Positions 15,218-22,160 are shown, counted from the first letter of the stretch. The stretch is DNA of 22,194 bases from Burkholderiaceae bacterium (GCA_017998575.1 JAGOCV010000027.1:1-22194); one strand, 5' to 3'. Translations and numbers: made by a program. The notes: generated from the sequence alone by a model not told the origin.

Positions 15218-16086
15218 GTCGCTGCCTCCGCATGCCGCGTGCCGCTGCGGATCGCCATGTAGGCGCATGGAACGGCGATGAAGAAGGCGCCCATGCGCGG
15301 CAGGCTTTCGCCGGGCGCGCGCCATTCGCCAAAGGCCTGCGTGAGTTCGCCGGCCACCAGGCCGAGCGGCGATTCCAGCCCGCGTGCATGCCGGGCGTAC
15401 AGCATGCCCAGCCGGTTGATCACTTCGCCCAGCAGCGGGCCGGCGGCGGCGCCGGCCACCACGGCCTGGGCAGTCAGCAGCAGGGTGTCGCGCAGGCTGG
15501 CGTCGATCAGCCGCACGAAGTACTCGCGCGGGGCGTCGCTGGCATGGGCTGCATTGCAGTGGGCCTCGATGCGCGCCAGCGCCAGGCGTACCGGATGGGC
15601 GGCACGCAGGTCTGCGCCCGTGCGCGCGGTCGACGGCGCATACAGGCAGATCTGCCGGGCGCCAGAGTGGTGCTGGCCACGGCCGCTGTCGTCACTGTCG
15701 CTGCTGCCCGTGCCGCCGCCCGCCATGGCCTGCAGCTTGCGGGTCTGCAGGTGATCGTCGTCTTCGGGGTTGCCGCCCTCGCGTTCGATGTCCTGGCGAT
15801 CGTGTTGCCGGCGTGCCGCGCGTGTGTTCGCGGGGGCGCTGTACGCGCGGGCACGGCTGTTGCCGGGGCGCCGGCCCGACGTCTCGGCGCGCGACTCGCT
15901 CACGAATCTGTCGAGCTCGTCGAGCTCGGCCGCCGTGCTCTCCATCTGCTCGTGGGGCGTGGGCGCGCGCTCGCTGCGTGGCTGCGCGAAGCCCGGCCGC
16001 CGCTCGGTCTTGCGTGCCTGCACCGGCAGCGCGTCGAGCTCGGCGCCGACTGCAGAGGAGGTGGTGGCGGACGGTCCGATCATCAT
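15214..16086 (-). CDS. hpaA: HpaA-like T3SS export-control protein
   Basis: In Xanthomonas HpaA is a secreted control protein that binds HpaB and the SctQ-SctL platform, promoting pilus and translocon secretion. This 290-residue protein fits by position between sctS and sctD. Residues 1-145 are polar, rich in Arg, Ser, Gly, Asp and Glu, and appear disordered (for example GGGTGSSDSDDSGRGQHHSG). Residues 146-275 form an ordered helical domain (HPVRLALARIEAHC, REYFVRLIDASLRDTLLL, GPLLGEVINRLGMLYARHARGLESP). The start (ATGATGA at 16083-16086) overlaps the sctS stop. The name is given mainly on synteny and the disordered N-terminus with a conserved C-terminus; sequence conservation in this family is low. 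Confidence 0.75.
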   Translation of the reverse strand: MMIGPSATTSSAVGAELDALPVQARKTERRPGFAQPRSERAPTPHEQMESTAAELDELDRFVSESRAETSGRRPGNSRARAYSAPANTRAARRQHDRQDIEREGGNPEDDDHLQTRKLQAMAGGGTGSSDSDDSGRGQHHSGARQICLYAPSTARTGADLRAAHPVRLALARIEAHCNAAHASDAPREYFVRLIDASLRDTLLLTAQAVVAGAAAGPLLGEVINRLGMLYARHARGLESPLGLVAGELTQAFGEWRAPGESLPRMGAFFIAVPCAYMAIRSGTRHAEAAT

Positions 16087-16346
16087 GGCCGGAACGCCGC
16101 CTGCAGCAGCGATTGGGAGAACACCAGCAACTGGCCACCGGCCCAGGGCGCGGTGATGGCGATGACGGCCGACACCACCAGCAGCTTGATGCCGTGCGCG
16201 ATGCTGGCGTCCTGCAGCGAGGTGACGGCCTGGAAGAAAGCCACGACGAGGCCGATCAGGGCCGAGCTGCCGATGGCCGGCAGCGACACCAGCAGGCACA
16301 CCACCATGGCCTGGGACGTGAAACGGACGATGTCGTCGGCGTTCAT
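16083..16346 (-). CDS. sctS: SctS/HrcS export-gate protein (FliQ family)
   Basis: SctS is the small two-helix membrane subunit of the export gate. The 87-residue protein has the usual length. It has two membrane helices, MVVCLLVSLPAIGSSALIGLVVAFFQAVT and HGIKLLVVSAVIAITAPWAGGQLLVF, joined by the conserved loop with LQDASI. The gene follows sctR after 10 bases and overlaps the hpaA-like start. The order R-S is universal in T3SS and flagellar clusters. Confidence 0.96.
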   Translation of the reverse strand: MNADDIVRFTSQAMVVCLLVSLPAIGSSALIGLVVAFFQAVTSLQDASIAHGIKLLVVSAVIAITAPWAGGQLLVFSQSLLQAAFRP

Positions 16347-16356
16347 GGCGCGGCCT

Positions 16357-17007
16357 TCAGCGGTAGGTGTTGACCAGCCCGTGCAGCAGGGCCGACCAGC
16401 CGTCGAGCACGACGAACAGCAACAGCTTGAACGGGATCGCGATGTTGGTCGGCGAGGCCTGCGACAGGCCCATGGCCACGAGCACGTTGGCGATGACCAG
16501 GTCGACGATGATGAATGCCAGGTAGAGCAGGAAGCCGATGCGGAACGCCTCGGTCAGCTCGCTCACCACGAACGCGGGTGCCAGCACCAGCAGGTCGTCG
16601 CTCTTGAGCTTGTCGGCCTGCTCGCGCGGCCAGACGGCGATGGCCGAGCGCATGAAGAACTCGCGTTCGCGCTCGTGCGCATGCCTGGCCAGGAAGGCGC
16701 GGAAGGGTTCGCGCGCGGCGTCCATCGCGTCGAGTACGCGCTGCGTGGTGGTGTCGGCCGTGTTGCGCTTGGCGGCGGCATGCACGGCGAACCCCACCGG
16801 TGCCAGAACGTACAGCGTCAGCACCACAGCCAGACCATTGATGATCATGGTGGACGGCACCTGCTGCACGCCCAGCGCGTTGCGCACCAGCGTGAGCACG
16901 ACCACGATCTTCACGAACGAGGTGAGCGTCATCACGAACATCGGCAGCACGCCCAGCCCGAAGGCCAGCAGCATGATGCCGACCAGGTCTTCCATGCGCA
17001 GGTTCAT
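16357..17007 (-). CDS. sctR: SctR/HrcR export-gate protein (FliP family)
   Basis: SctR is the main subunit of the export-gate pore, forming a pentamer with SctS and SctT. The 216-residue protein shows the family signature regions: FVMTLTSFVKIVVVLTLVRNALGVQQVPSTMIINGLAVVL near the N-terminus, and FVVSELTEAFRIGFLLYLAFIIVDLVIANVLVAMGLSQASP plus IPFKLLLFV toward the C-terminus. Four membrane segments are visible with a charged periplasmic stretch between. The start at 17007 overlaps the sctQ stop as ATGA. Confidence 0.97.
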   Translation of the reverse strand: MNLRMEDLVGIMLLAFGLGVLPMFVMTLTSFVKIVVVLTLVRNALGVQQVPSTMIINGLAVVLTLYVLAPVGFAVHAAAKRNTADTTTQRVLDAMDAAREPFRAFLARHAHEREREFFMRSAIAVWPREQADKLKSDDLLVLAPAFVVSELTEAFRIGFLLYLAFIIVDLVIANVLVAMGLSQASPTNIAIPFKLLLFVVLDGWSALLHGLVNTYR

Positions 17008-18242
17008 GGCGCATCTCCTGCGGCAGCGTGCGGCGGCGCGGAGAACGTTCCGGCCATCCTCACGATCCGTACGCCCAACTGGCCGCCCACGGCCACCAAC
17101 TCGCCGAGGCCCAGGGTCTGGCCATTCACTGCCAGGTGCACGCTGGCGTCGGCGGTGGACAGCGGCAGCGTGACGACGTCGCCCGGCGCCAGCGCGGCCA
17201 GCTCGGCCAACGAGAGCGCGGGCGCGGGCAGCGTCAGCTCCAGCGGCAGCTCGATCTGGTCGAGCCGTGCCACCGAAATGCGTCGGGCGGGCGGGGGCGA
17301 TGGCGGCTCGGCCTGTGCGTCACCCGTCGGCGGACGTGCGGTCATGCCGGACGGTGGTGCCTCGTCGCCACCGGGAGCGACGTCGGCTGGGGTCGGCTGC
17401 GTGGTTGCGCTGTCGAAGGGTTCGTCGTCCCAGTCGAAAGGTGTGTCGAGCGTCATGCGGTTGGCCTCCACCTGGGCCCAGGCGTGCAGCGTGTTGCGCC
17501 CCATGCATGCGGCGGCTGACCGGTGGAGGGGAAGGGTGCCCCGCCACAGGCTGCGACCCGACAGCGCGACCCGCGCGCCGGACGCGGCCACACAGGGGCG
17601 GCGGGTCAGCAACACATCGCCCGTGCGCAACCGCGCCAGGGCCGAGCAGGCGAGGGGGCGGCGATCGATCAGCACCTGACCTGACAGCCGCAGCGCGCCA
17701 CAGCGCGCCAGCAACGTCGGCAGGCTGCACGCCTGACGCTCGATCAGCATTTGCAGTGCATCGAGCAAGGGCGTATCCGCGGCGACGACCAGGGCCTCAC
17801 CCTCCGGCAGGCGCACCGCGATACCGGCGCGATCTGCTGCGCGGTGCGGCAGTCCGCCGCCCGATGTGTCGAAGAAAGCGCGGCAGGGTCCCAGGCCGGG
17901 CAACCACTGCGCCAGCGTATCGGCGGTCAGCAGCGTGGCCACGGCGTCGCGCTGCGCGGCGTCGGGCAGTGTGCGACAGGCATGCAAGGCGTCGAAGCCG
18001 ATGCCCAGCCGCAGCCAGAGCCGGCCCTTGAGGCTGTCGATGCACAGCAACGGCGCGTCGGCCCTGTCCGCGATGCTGCCGGAATCATTCACCAGCGCCT
18101 GGGCCCACTGCGGAAGATGCAGCCGTGCCAGGCCCGCCAGTCGCCGCAGCCGCACCGAGGCAGCGTCGGCCACGGGCAGCAGGTTGATCAGTGGAGTGGC
18201 GCAAGACATGGCGGGTTGCAGTGCGGTCGTGGGTGAATTCAT
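17004..18242 (-). CDS. sctQ: SctQ/HrcQ cytoplasmic C-ring (sorting platform) protein
   Basis: SctQ forms the cytoplasmic pods of the sorting platform. The longest sensible frame gives 412 residues. The C-terminal SPOA (FliN-like) domain is at about 326-397 (LDQIELPLELTLPAPALSLAELAALAPGDVVTLPLS, then VHLAVNGQTLGLGELVAVGGQLGVRIVRM). It is preceded by a Pro/Asp/Glu-rich linker at about 275-325. The N-terminal part is more divergent. The start is uncertain: the PIP-box promoter at 18301-18277 places a -10-like AAGAAT over the first ATG (18242), so the ATG at 18209 (residue 12, MSCATPLINLLPV) may be the real one. Neither has a strong ribosome site. This is the first gene of the 12-kb minus-strand block. 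Confidence 0.92.
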   Translation of the reverse strand: MNSPTTALQPAMSCATPLINLLPVADAASVRLRRLAGLARLHLPQWAQALVNDSGSIADRADAPLLCIDSLKGRLWLRLGIGFDALHACRTLPDAAQRDAVATLLTADTLAQWLPGLGPCRAFFDTSGGGLPHRAADRAGIAVRLPEGEALVVAADTPLLDALQMLIERQACSLPTLLARCGALRLSGQVLIDRRPLACSALARLRTGDVLLTRRPCVAASGARVALSGRSLWRGTLPLHRSAAACMGRNTLHAWAQVEANRMTLDTPFDWDDEPFDSATTQPTPADVAPGGDEAPPSGMTARPPTGDAQAEPPSPPPARRISVARLDQIELPLELTLPAPALSLAELAALAPGDVVTLPLSTADASVHLAVNGQTLGLGELVAVGGQLGVRIVRMAGTFSAPPHAAAGDAP

Positions 18243-18276
18243 TCTTCATTCGCGCGCTTCGCATCGCATCGTCAAA

Positions 18277-18301
18277 CCGAAGCGGAGAACGCTGTTGCGA
18301 A
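18277..18301 (-). promoter_or_regulatory. PIP box (TTCGC-N15-TTCGG) upstream of sctQ
   Basis: Read on the minus strand, TTCGC lies at 18301-18297 and TTCGG at 18281-18277, exactly 15 bases apart. A -10-like AAGAAT lies 30 bases further on at 18246-18241, with A in place of the Y of YANNNT. This is the only perfect PIP box I found for the minus-strand apparatus block, and it lies back to back with the plus-strand box at 18323. Confidence 0.85.
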
Positions 18302-18322
18302 GTGGATCGGCCTTTTGGAGGC

Positions 18323-18347
18323 TTCGCATCGCGCAACGGCGATTCGT
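18323..18347 (+). promoter_or_regulatory. PIP box (TTCGC-N15-TTCGT) with -10 element, upstream of the 122-aa gene
   Basis: TTCGC at 18323-18327 and TTCGT at 18343-18347 are separated by exactly 15 bases. TAACCT at 18379-18384 matches the YANNNT -10 consensus after a 31-base spacer. The start codon at 18419 follows 34 bases later. Together with the box at 18277-18301 this makes a divergent promoter with 21 bases between the boxes. Confidence 0.92.
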
Positions 18348-18418
18348 GCCCGGCGCGCGTGCAATGGGTGCAGGCCGGTAACCTCTGGGGCACTCAAACC
18401 TCAAAAGGGATTTCCGAG

Positions 18419-18787
18419 ATGAGCGAACTGAAGATCTATGGCAGCCGACCCTCGGTGACGACCCAGAACACCGAAGCCGTTCCCGGTGGCCACAAGCCGC
18501 AAGCGCCCCAGCTGGCCGCCCTCGCGGCGTCAACGAGTGGGACGCCACTGGCCGGACTTCCGGCCGCAACCACAGCCACAGCCGCCGTGCCGCCTGGGAC
18601 GCCAGACGGCTTGCAGTCGCTGATGTACGAAGGTCTGGCGAGCAACCTCCACATCGCCGAGCAGCTGCAAACGCTGATGCATCCTCGCTTGCGACAGCAG
18701 TTCGAGGATGCCAGTGCCCGGCACAGCGCGGCCGCAGGCTTGGGGGGGCATGCCGACTTCGGTTATCCCGCCAGGCCTTCGCCTTGA
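18419..18787 (+). CDS. Hypothetical 122-aa protein of the hrp regulon, probable T3SS substrate
   Basis: I do not recognise this protein. The start at 18419 (MSELKIYGSRPSV) was chosen because AAAGGGA lies eight bases upstream and a perfect PIP promoter with -10 element precedes it; upstream in-frame codons would lie in the promoter. Residues 1-60 are rich in Ser, Thr, Pro and Ala, as in T3SS export signals. Residues 62-105 form a likely helical segment (GLQSLMYEGLASNLHIAEQLQTLMHPRLRQQFEDASARH). There is no Cys or membrane segment. A strong terminator follows 120 bases after the stop. Promoter class and composition suggest a secreted protein or its accessory; the function is unknown. Confidence 0.8.
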   Translation: MSELKIYGSRPSVTTQNTEAVPGGHKPQAPQLAALAASTSGTPLAGLPAATTATAAVPPGTPDGLQSLMYEGLASNLHIAEQLQTLMHPRLRQQFEDASARHSAAAGLGGHADFGYPARPSP

Positions 18788-18907
18788 AGGGGGGCCGCGG
18801 CGGGCGCCGTCCTATGCTTTGATGCAGGCACGGATTTCCCGCCACGGGTGGGCGCCGCACCGATAGCGTTTCCTGTTTCTTCATGGGTGCCCTGCGCATC
18901 AGGGCTT

Positions 18908-18942
18908 GAGGCCCACCGGTCACGGTGGGCCTCTTTTTCTTT
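18908..18942 (+). terminator. Strong rho-independent terminator
   Basis: An 11-base-pair perfect stem (GAGGCCCACCG at 18908-18918 with CGGTGGGCCTC at 18923-18933) and a four-base loop are followed by a T-rich tract (18934-18942). It ends the transcript of the 122-aa gene and insulates the hrpB-type gene. A second small hairpin (GCCCTG-CGCAT-CAGGGC, 18889-18905) lies directly upstream. Confidence 0.92.
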
Positions 18943-18994
18943 GGGAATCGTGCGGGCGCGGCATCAGGCGCGTGCGTCGATTTGGGAACCTTCC

Positions 18995-19015
18995 GACGGA
19001 TGTGCAAGACGGATG
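18995..19015 (+). repeat. Direct repeat GACGGATG-N5-GACGGATG before the regulator gene
   Basis: GACGGATG occurs at 18995-19002 and again at 19008-19015, 13 bases start to start and 59 bases before the regulator's ATG. No PIP box or clear -35/-10 pair is visible in 18943-19073. The pair could be a binding site for a response regulator such as the OmpR-family HrpG, which activates hrpB/hrpX in related bacteria; this is inference. Confidence 0.4.
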
Positions 19016-19073
19016 CATGACGCCTGCAAGAGGGTGCCTCGCAGGATGGGTGCTCGTTGAGGAGGCCCGGCAC

Positions 19074-20468
19074 ATGATCGCTTTCCAGTACCTGCAGATC
19101 ACATCGACACTGGTGGCTGCCACCCACGCGCCCGACCTCGGGCCCGAGATCGCCAGCTGTCATCGCCAGACGCCCCAGCGGTTGTGGACGCGCGACGATG
19201 AATGCGCGTTGCACCTGCGCGGGGACGTGCATCTTCTGCACGGTGAGCCCGAGGAGGCCGAGGACGACTACCGGCGGGCACTCAAGGCCGGATCGCAGCA
19301 GGGCGCCTGGTCGTGCCGCGCGGCGGGCCTGCAGGCGATGTTCAGGCTGCGTGTCGAGACGGCGCTGGCCTGCCTGCACCGGCTGCGCGAGGACGCGCAG
19401 GCGCCTGCGGCGCTGAAGCTGGAGGCGGTCGTGCTCTCGGCGCTGATCTTCCACGAGGCTGGCGCCCGAGCCCTGTCGCGACGGCTGCTGCTGGACGCCG
19501 CGCGCGACGCGATGGAGACCGGGCAGCCCGCCTGGCAGGCGCTGTTGCGTCTGATAGAGGCCGACTTCGACACGCGTGCCTGCGTGCAGGAGCTGCCCGA
19601 TCTGGCCGACGACATTCACTGGCAATCCATCGGTGACGATGGCCGGGTTCAGTTGCCCGAAGGCCTGGCGGTGGACGCCGGCATCGCCGCCCCGCTGATA
19701 GAGCGCAGGCTGGCGCAGTTGCGGCTGCAGCGCGCGCTGGTACGCGGCGAGCTGCGCGACAGCCAGTCGACGCAGCCTGTGCTGCAGGCGCTTGGCTCGC
19801 ACCTGTGCGCCGCCGTGCGCGAGACCGTCATCGTCGAGCTGGCACAGGCCGCGCTGGCCGCGCGGCAGGCCGCCCTGGGCGAGATTTTCTGTTCACAGTT
19901 GCGCGCGCCGATGGCCACCGCGCGCCAGGTGTACACGCCGGCCCAGCGGCAGCAGCTGTATTGCCTGTCGCGGCTGCGCATCCTGCAGGGCCGCTTCGAC
20001 GAAGGCTTCACGCTCTACCGCACCTACGCGGCCGCCGCCATGCAGCTCATGCGCGAGCACCAGCCGCTGGCGCGGCGCTTCGCCCCGGCGCAGCCCGAAG
20101 CCCATGCGCCGGTGCCGGCCGACGACATCAGCGCACGCCTTCCCGCGCGCTACCGCCGCGCCTACCAGTACATGCTGGCGCATCTGCACCGCGCCGATCT
20201 GTCGATCGCCGAAGTGGCCGGCGCCGTCGGCGTGACCGAGCGCGCCTTGCAACTGGCTTTCAAGGAGCACGTCGACGTCGCGCCGCGCGAAGTGCTGCGG
20301 CGCCTGCGCATGCAGAAGATCCGCGACGAACTGGTGCAGGGCGAAGGGGACGTGCAGCTCATGGACGTGGCCATGAAGTTCGGCGTACAGAACCGGACCT
20401 CGCTGGTCAGCGGCTATCGCAAGTACTTCGAGGAGACACCCTCGACCACGCTGACCCGGCGGGTCTGA
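19074..20468 (+). CDS. hrpB: HrpB/HrpX-type AraC-family T3SS master activator
   Basis: This transcriptional activator of the hrp regulon binds PIP boxes in related bacteria. The start at 19074 (MIAFQYLQIT) has an excellent ribosome site (GAGGAGG at 19059-19065) and gives 464 residues, close to the roughly 475 of HrpB and HrpX. The frame is open to 18906 but that would include the terminator. The N-terminal and middle parts are helical and TPR-like (for example ALHLRGDVHLLHGEPEEAEDDYRRALKAG). The AraC DNA-binding domain is at about 365-464. Its first helix-turn-helix is in LSIAEVAGAVGVTERALQLAFKEHVDVAP and its second in VQLMDVAMKFGVQNRTSLVSGYRKYFEETPS. Four PIP boxes in the window are its likely targets; its own promoter shows none. 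Confidence 0.95.
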   Translation: MIAFQYLQITSTLVAATHAPDLGPEIASCHRQTPQRLWTRDDECALHLRGDVHLLHGEPEEAEDDYRRALKAGSQQGAWSCRAAGLQAMFRLRVETALACLHRLREDAQAPAALKLEAVVLSALIFHEAGARALSRRLLLDAARDAMETGQPAWQALLRLIEADFDTRACVQELPDLADDIHWQSIGDDGRVQLPEGLAVDAGIAAPLIERRLAQLRLQRALVRGELRDSQSTQPVLQALGSHLCAAVRETVIVELAQAALAARQAALGEIFCSQLRAPMATARQVYTPAQRQQLYCLSRLRILQGRFDEGFTLYRTYAAAAMQLMREHQPLARRFAPAQPEAHAPVPADDISARLPARYRRAYQYMLAHLHRADLSIAEVAGAVGVTERALQLAFKEHVDVAPREVLRRLRMQKIRDELVQGEGDVQLMDVAMKFGVQNRTSLVSGYRKYFEETPSTTLTRRV

Positions 20469-20478
20469 CGCACGGCGT

Positions 20479-20503
20479 TTCGCCTGGCGTGCTGCCGCTT
20501 CGC
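20479..20503 (+). promoter_or_regulatory. PIP box (TTCGC-N15-TTCGC) upstream of the cysteine-rich gene
   Basis: TTCGC at 20479-20483 and TTCGC at 20499-20503 are 15 bases apart, beginning 10 bases after the stop of the regulator gene. GAAAGT at 20535-20540, 31 bases downstream, resembles the -10 element except that G replaces the first Y. The next start codon is at 20592. Confidence 0.87.
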
Positions 20504-20591
20504 CTGGTGCGGGCCGTGGACGCCGGAATGGCCCGAAAGTCTGGGCATCACGTTGCCGCTTTGCGGCGGCCTTCTGCAAAGGAGAGATTCC

Positions 20592-21170
20592 ATGGTTTCA
20601 TCAGTAACTGGCTTCCCCTCTGGATCCTCCGGCGGCGTGGTCGCTTCACCGGTCGCGTCACCCGTCGCGCCACAGGCTCCGGCGTGCGCACCGCAGATCT
20701 CGTCGTGTGCCAGCGGCGCATGCGGCAACATCGTCGGGCTCACGGGTAACTGGAGCAGCGCCCCCCCGCCTTGGGCGGCGGCGATGCAGACCTGGATGGG
20801 GCAGCAACCGGGCTACTGCGGCAGCTCGTGCTGCGGACAGATTTGCCGGGCGTGCTGCTGCGGCGGAATGCGCATGCCGTCTTCGTTCGCGCAGGGCTAT
20901 CGGGGCCAGGCGGAACCGAGCAATCGCTTCCTGGGCTGCACCGCGCTCGCGCTCCAGAGCCCCCCGGGTTGCAACAATGCTTTGTCCACGGCCCACGACT
21001 GGCTCGGGCAGCATGGCTTCGATCCTGATGTGAAGGCTGACCCATGGGGCAATCCTCCACCCAGACTCTGGAAAGACATCTGCAAGCTGGCGAACAGCGT
21101 GAATGCCGATCCGAAGGCCTTCTGGGCGTTGCTGCAGCAGGTCATCCAGTCGGCCGCGGCCAGGGCCTGA
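20592..21170 (+). CDS. Cysteine-rich 192-aa protein of the hrp regulon, candidate T3SS-secreted protein
   Basis: I do not recognise this protein. The start at 20592 (MVSSVTGFPSGSSGG) has a strong ribosome site (AAAGGAGAG) and lies behind a perfect PIP box. Residues 1-60 are rich in Ser, Gly, Pro, Val and Ala, like a T3SS export signal; there is no Sec signal peptide. There are 13 cysteines (32, 39, 44, 76, 80, 81, 85, 88, 89, 90, 116, 127, 164), densest in YCGSSCCGQICRACCCGG at 75-92, which could bind metal or form disulfides. Residues 132-192 are Cys-poor and helical (LSTAHDWLGQHGF, DPKAFWALLQQVIQSAA). The following gene starts 32 bases later. An effector or extracellular accessory is inferred; the fold and activity are unknown. 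Confidence 0.85.
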   Translation: MVSSVTGFPSGSSGGVVASPVASPVAPQAPACAPQISSCASGACGNIVGLTGNWSSAPPPWAAAMQTWMGQQPGYCGSSCCGQICRACCCGGMRMPSSFAQGYRGQAEPSNRFLGCTALALQSPPGCNNALSTAHDWLGQHGFDPDVKADPWGNPPPRLWKDICKLANSVNADPKAFWALLQQVIQSAAARA

Positions 21171-21202
21171 GCTGACGGCCCGGCACGGGCCCCGGAGACA
21201 CT

Positions 21203-22099
21203 GTGTCCATCAACGCAGGCATCGGCGCGTCCGGCGCACGCACCAGTGCTCCGGTCATCGGGCCGCCACTGGAGGGCCCGCCGGTCGTCGGCACCGGCCT
21301 GCCAGTCGCGGCGCCGGATGTCGCGCCGGCGGCGCGGCCTGGCCCTCCGCCGGACGCCGCCGCCGCGCTAGCGCGAGCGCCACGCGATGGCAGCGTCCTG
21401 CAGGAGCTGCGCAAGAGCAGCAAGCGCAAACCGTCTGCCGAAGGCCCGGCAGATGAAGCAGGAGACGAGCCGTCCGCCGATCTACCTGCCCCCAGCAGGC
21501 GCGCGGCACTGCTTCTCTACAACATCGCGGAACATCTGGGATCGCAGCCCGGGGGGCTGTCTGGCTTGACCGACCTGCTGACCGCCGGCTGCACGCCAGA
21601 GACCCCGGGGCCGGACGCCGACACACAAGGCACCTGCTCGTGGTGCGGCGATGCCGGTTCGCAGCAGCAGATTGCCGCCCTGGCACAGCCGTCAGAAGGC
21701 CGGCGGGCCGTGTCGATGCTGCTGCTGACATTGGCGATCGAAGATCACCAGATGCGGCACGGCGATCCCTTCATCGGATTCAGGCACGCGGCTGGCGCCG
21801 CCCGGCGGTATGCACAGCTCGGCGCCAGCCGCGCACCCGCGTGGCTGCGTCCGGTGATGGAGCGGGTGCGGGACGCGTCACCCGAGCAGATGGCACGGGA
21901 TCTGTCTGAACAGTTGCGCCGGTCGGTCACGGGCGGCGCCGGGAGCCAGGCCCAGGCATGGGAGCGATGCCAGACGCTGCGGCCCTCCCGGCTTCTGATG
22001 CGCCGCCAGCCACGAGCCGACAGCGAGCCCACAGGCCCTGTGGCCGCCGACGAAGCTGGCTCGCCCTACCTGCAGATGCGGGGCGTGCTGCTCGCCTGA
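21203..22099 (+). CDS. Hypothetical 298-aa protein, probable T3SS-associated or secreted protein
   Basis: I do not recognise this protein. It starts with GTG at 21203, seven to eight bases after CCGGAG, and probably shares the transcript of the cysteine-rich gene 32 bases upstream. Residues 1-60 are Gly/Pro/Ala/Val-rich and disordered; 61-100 are charged. A helical domain follows (RRAALLLYNIAEHLGSQPGGLSGLTDLL at 99-126 and RRAVSMLLLTLAIEDHQMRHGDPFIGFRHAAGAARRYAQL at 167-206), interrupted by a CSWC pair at 145-148 that could bind metal with C130. The last 60 residues are polar. An effector, or a gatekeeper of the SctW type (no SctW is otherwise visible), are both possible; I have no family evidence for either. 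Confidence 0.75.
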   Translation: MSINAGIGASGARTSAPVIGPPLEGPPVVGTGLPVAAPDVAPAARPGPPPDAAAALARAPRDGSVLQELRKSSKRKPSAEGPADEAGDEPSADLPAPSRRAALLLYNIAEHLGSQPGGLSGLTDLLTAGCTPETPGPDADTQGTCSWCGDAGSQQQIAALAQPSEGRRAVSMLLLTLAIEDHQMRHGDPFIGFRHAAGAARRYAQLGASRAPAWLRPVMERVRDASPEQMARDLSEQLRRSVTGGAGSQAQAWERCQTLRPSRLLMRRQPRADSEPTGPVAADEAGSPYLQMRGVLLA

Positions 22100-22130
22100 T
22101 CGGCGGCGTCGGCATCCCGGTCACGGCATT

Positions 22131-22152
22131 CCTCGCGAAGAGCGTCGCGAGG
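22131..22152 (+). promoter_or_regulatory. Perfect 8-bp hairpin overlapping a possible ribosome site
   Basis: CCTCGCGA at 22131-22138 pairs with TCGCGAGG at 22145-22152 around a six-base loop. The right arm includes GAGG, the possible ribosome site of the ATG at 22161. No T tract follows, so it is not a typical terminator. Confidence 0.45.
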
Positions 22153-22160
22153 TCAGCGCG

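Noticed and set aside
15196..17679. An 827-codon open frame on the plus strand opposite sctQ-sctD
   Set aside because: It lies antisense to five well-supported genes (sctQ, sctR, sctS, hpaA-like, sctD), has Arg/Gly/His-rich low-complexity content, and is explained by third-position GC bias.
18848..19060. A 70-codon open frame across the terminator region
   Set aside because: It runs through the 11-bp terminator stem and T tract, lacks a ribosome site and resembles no protein.
18906..19073. A 56-residue N-terminal extension of the AraC regulator
   Set aside because: It begins inside the terminator, and GAGGAGG before the ATG at 19074 clearly sets the start.
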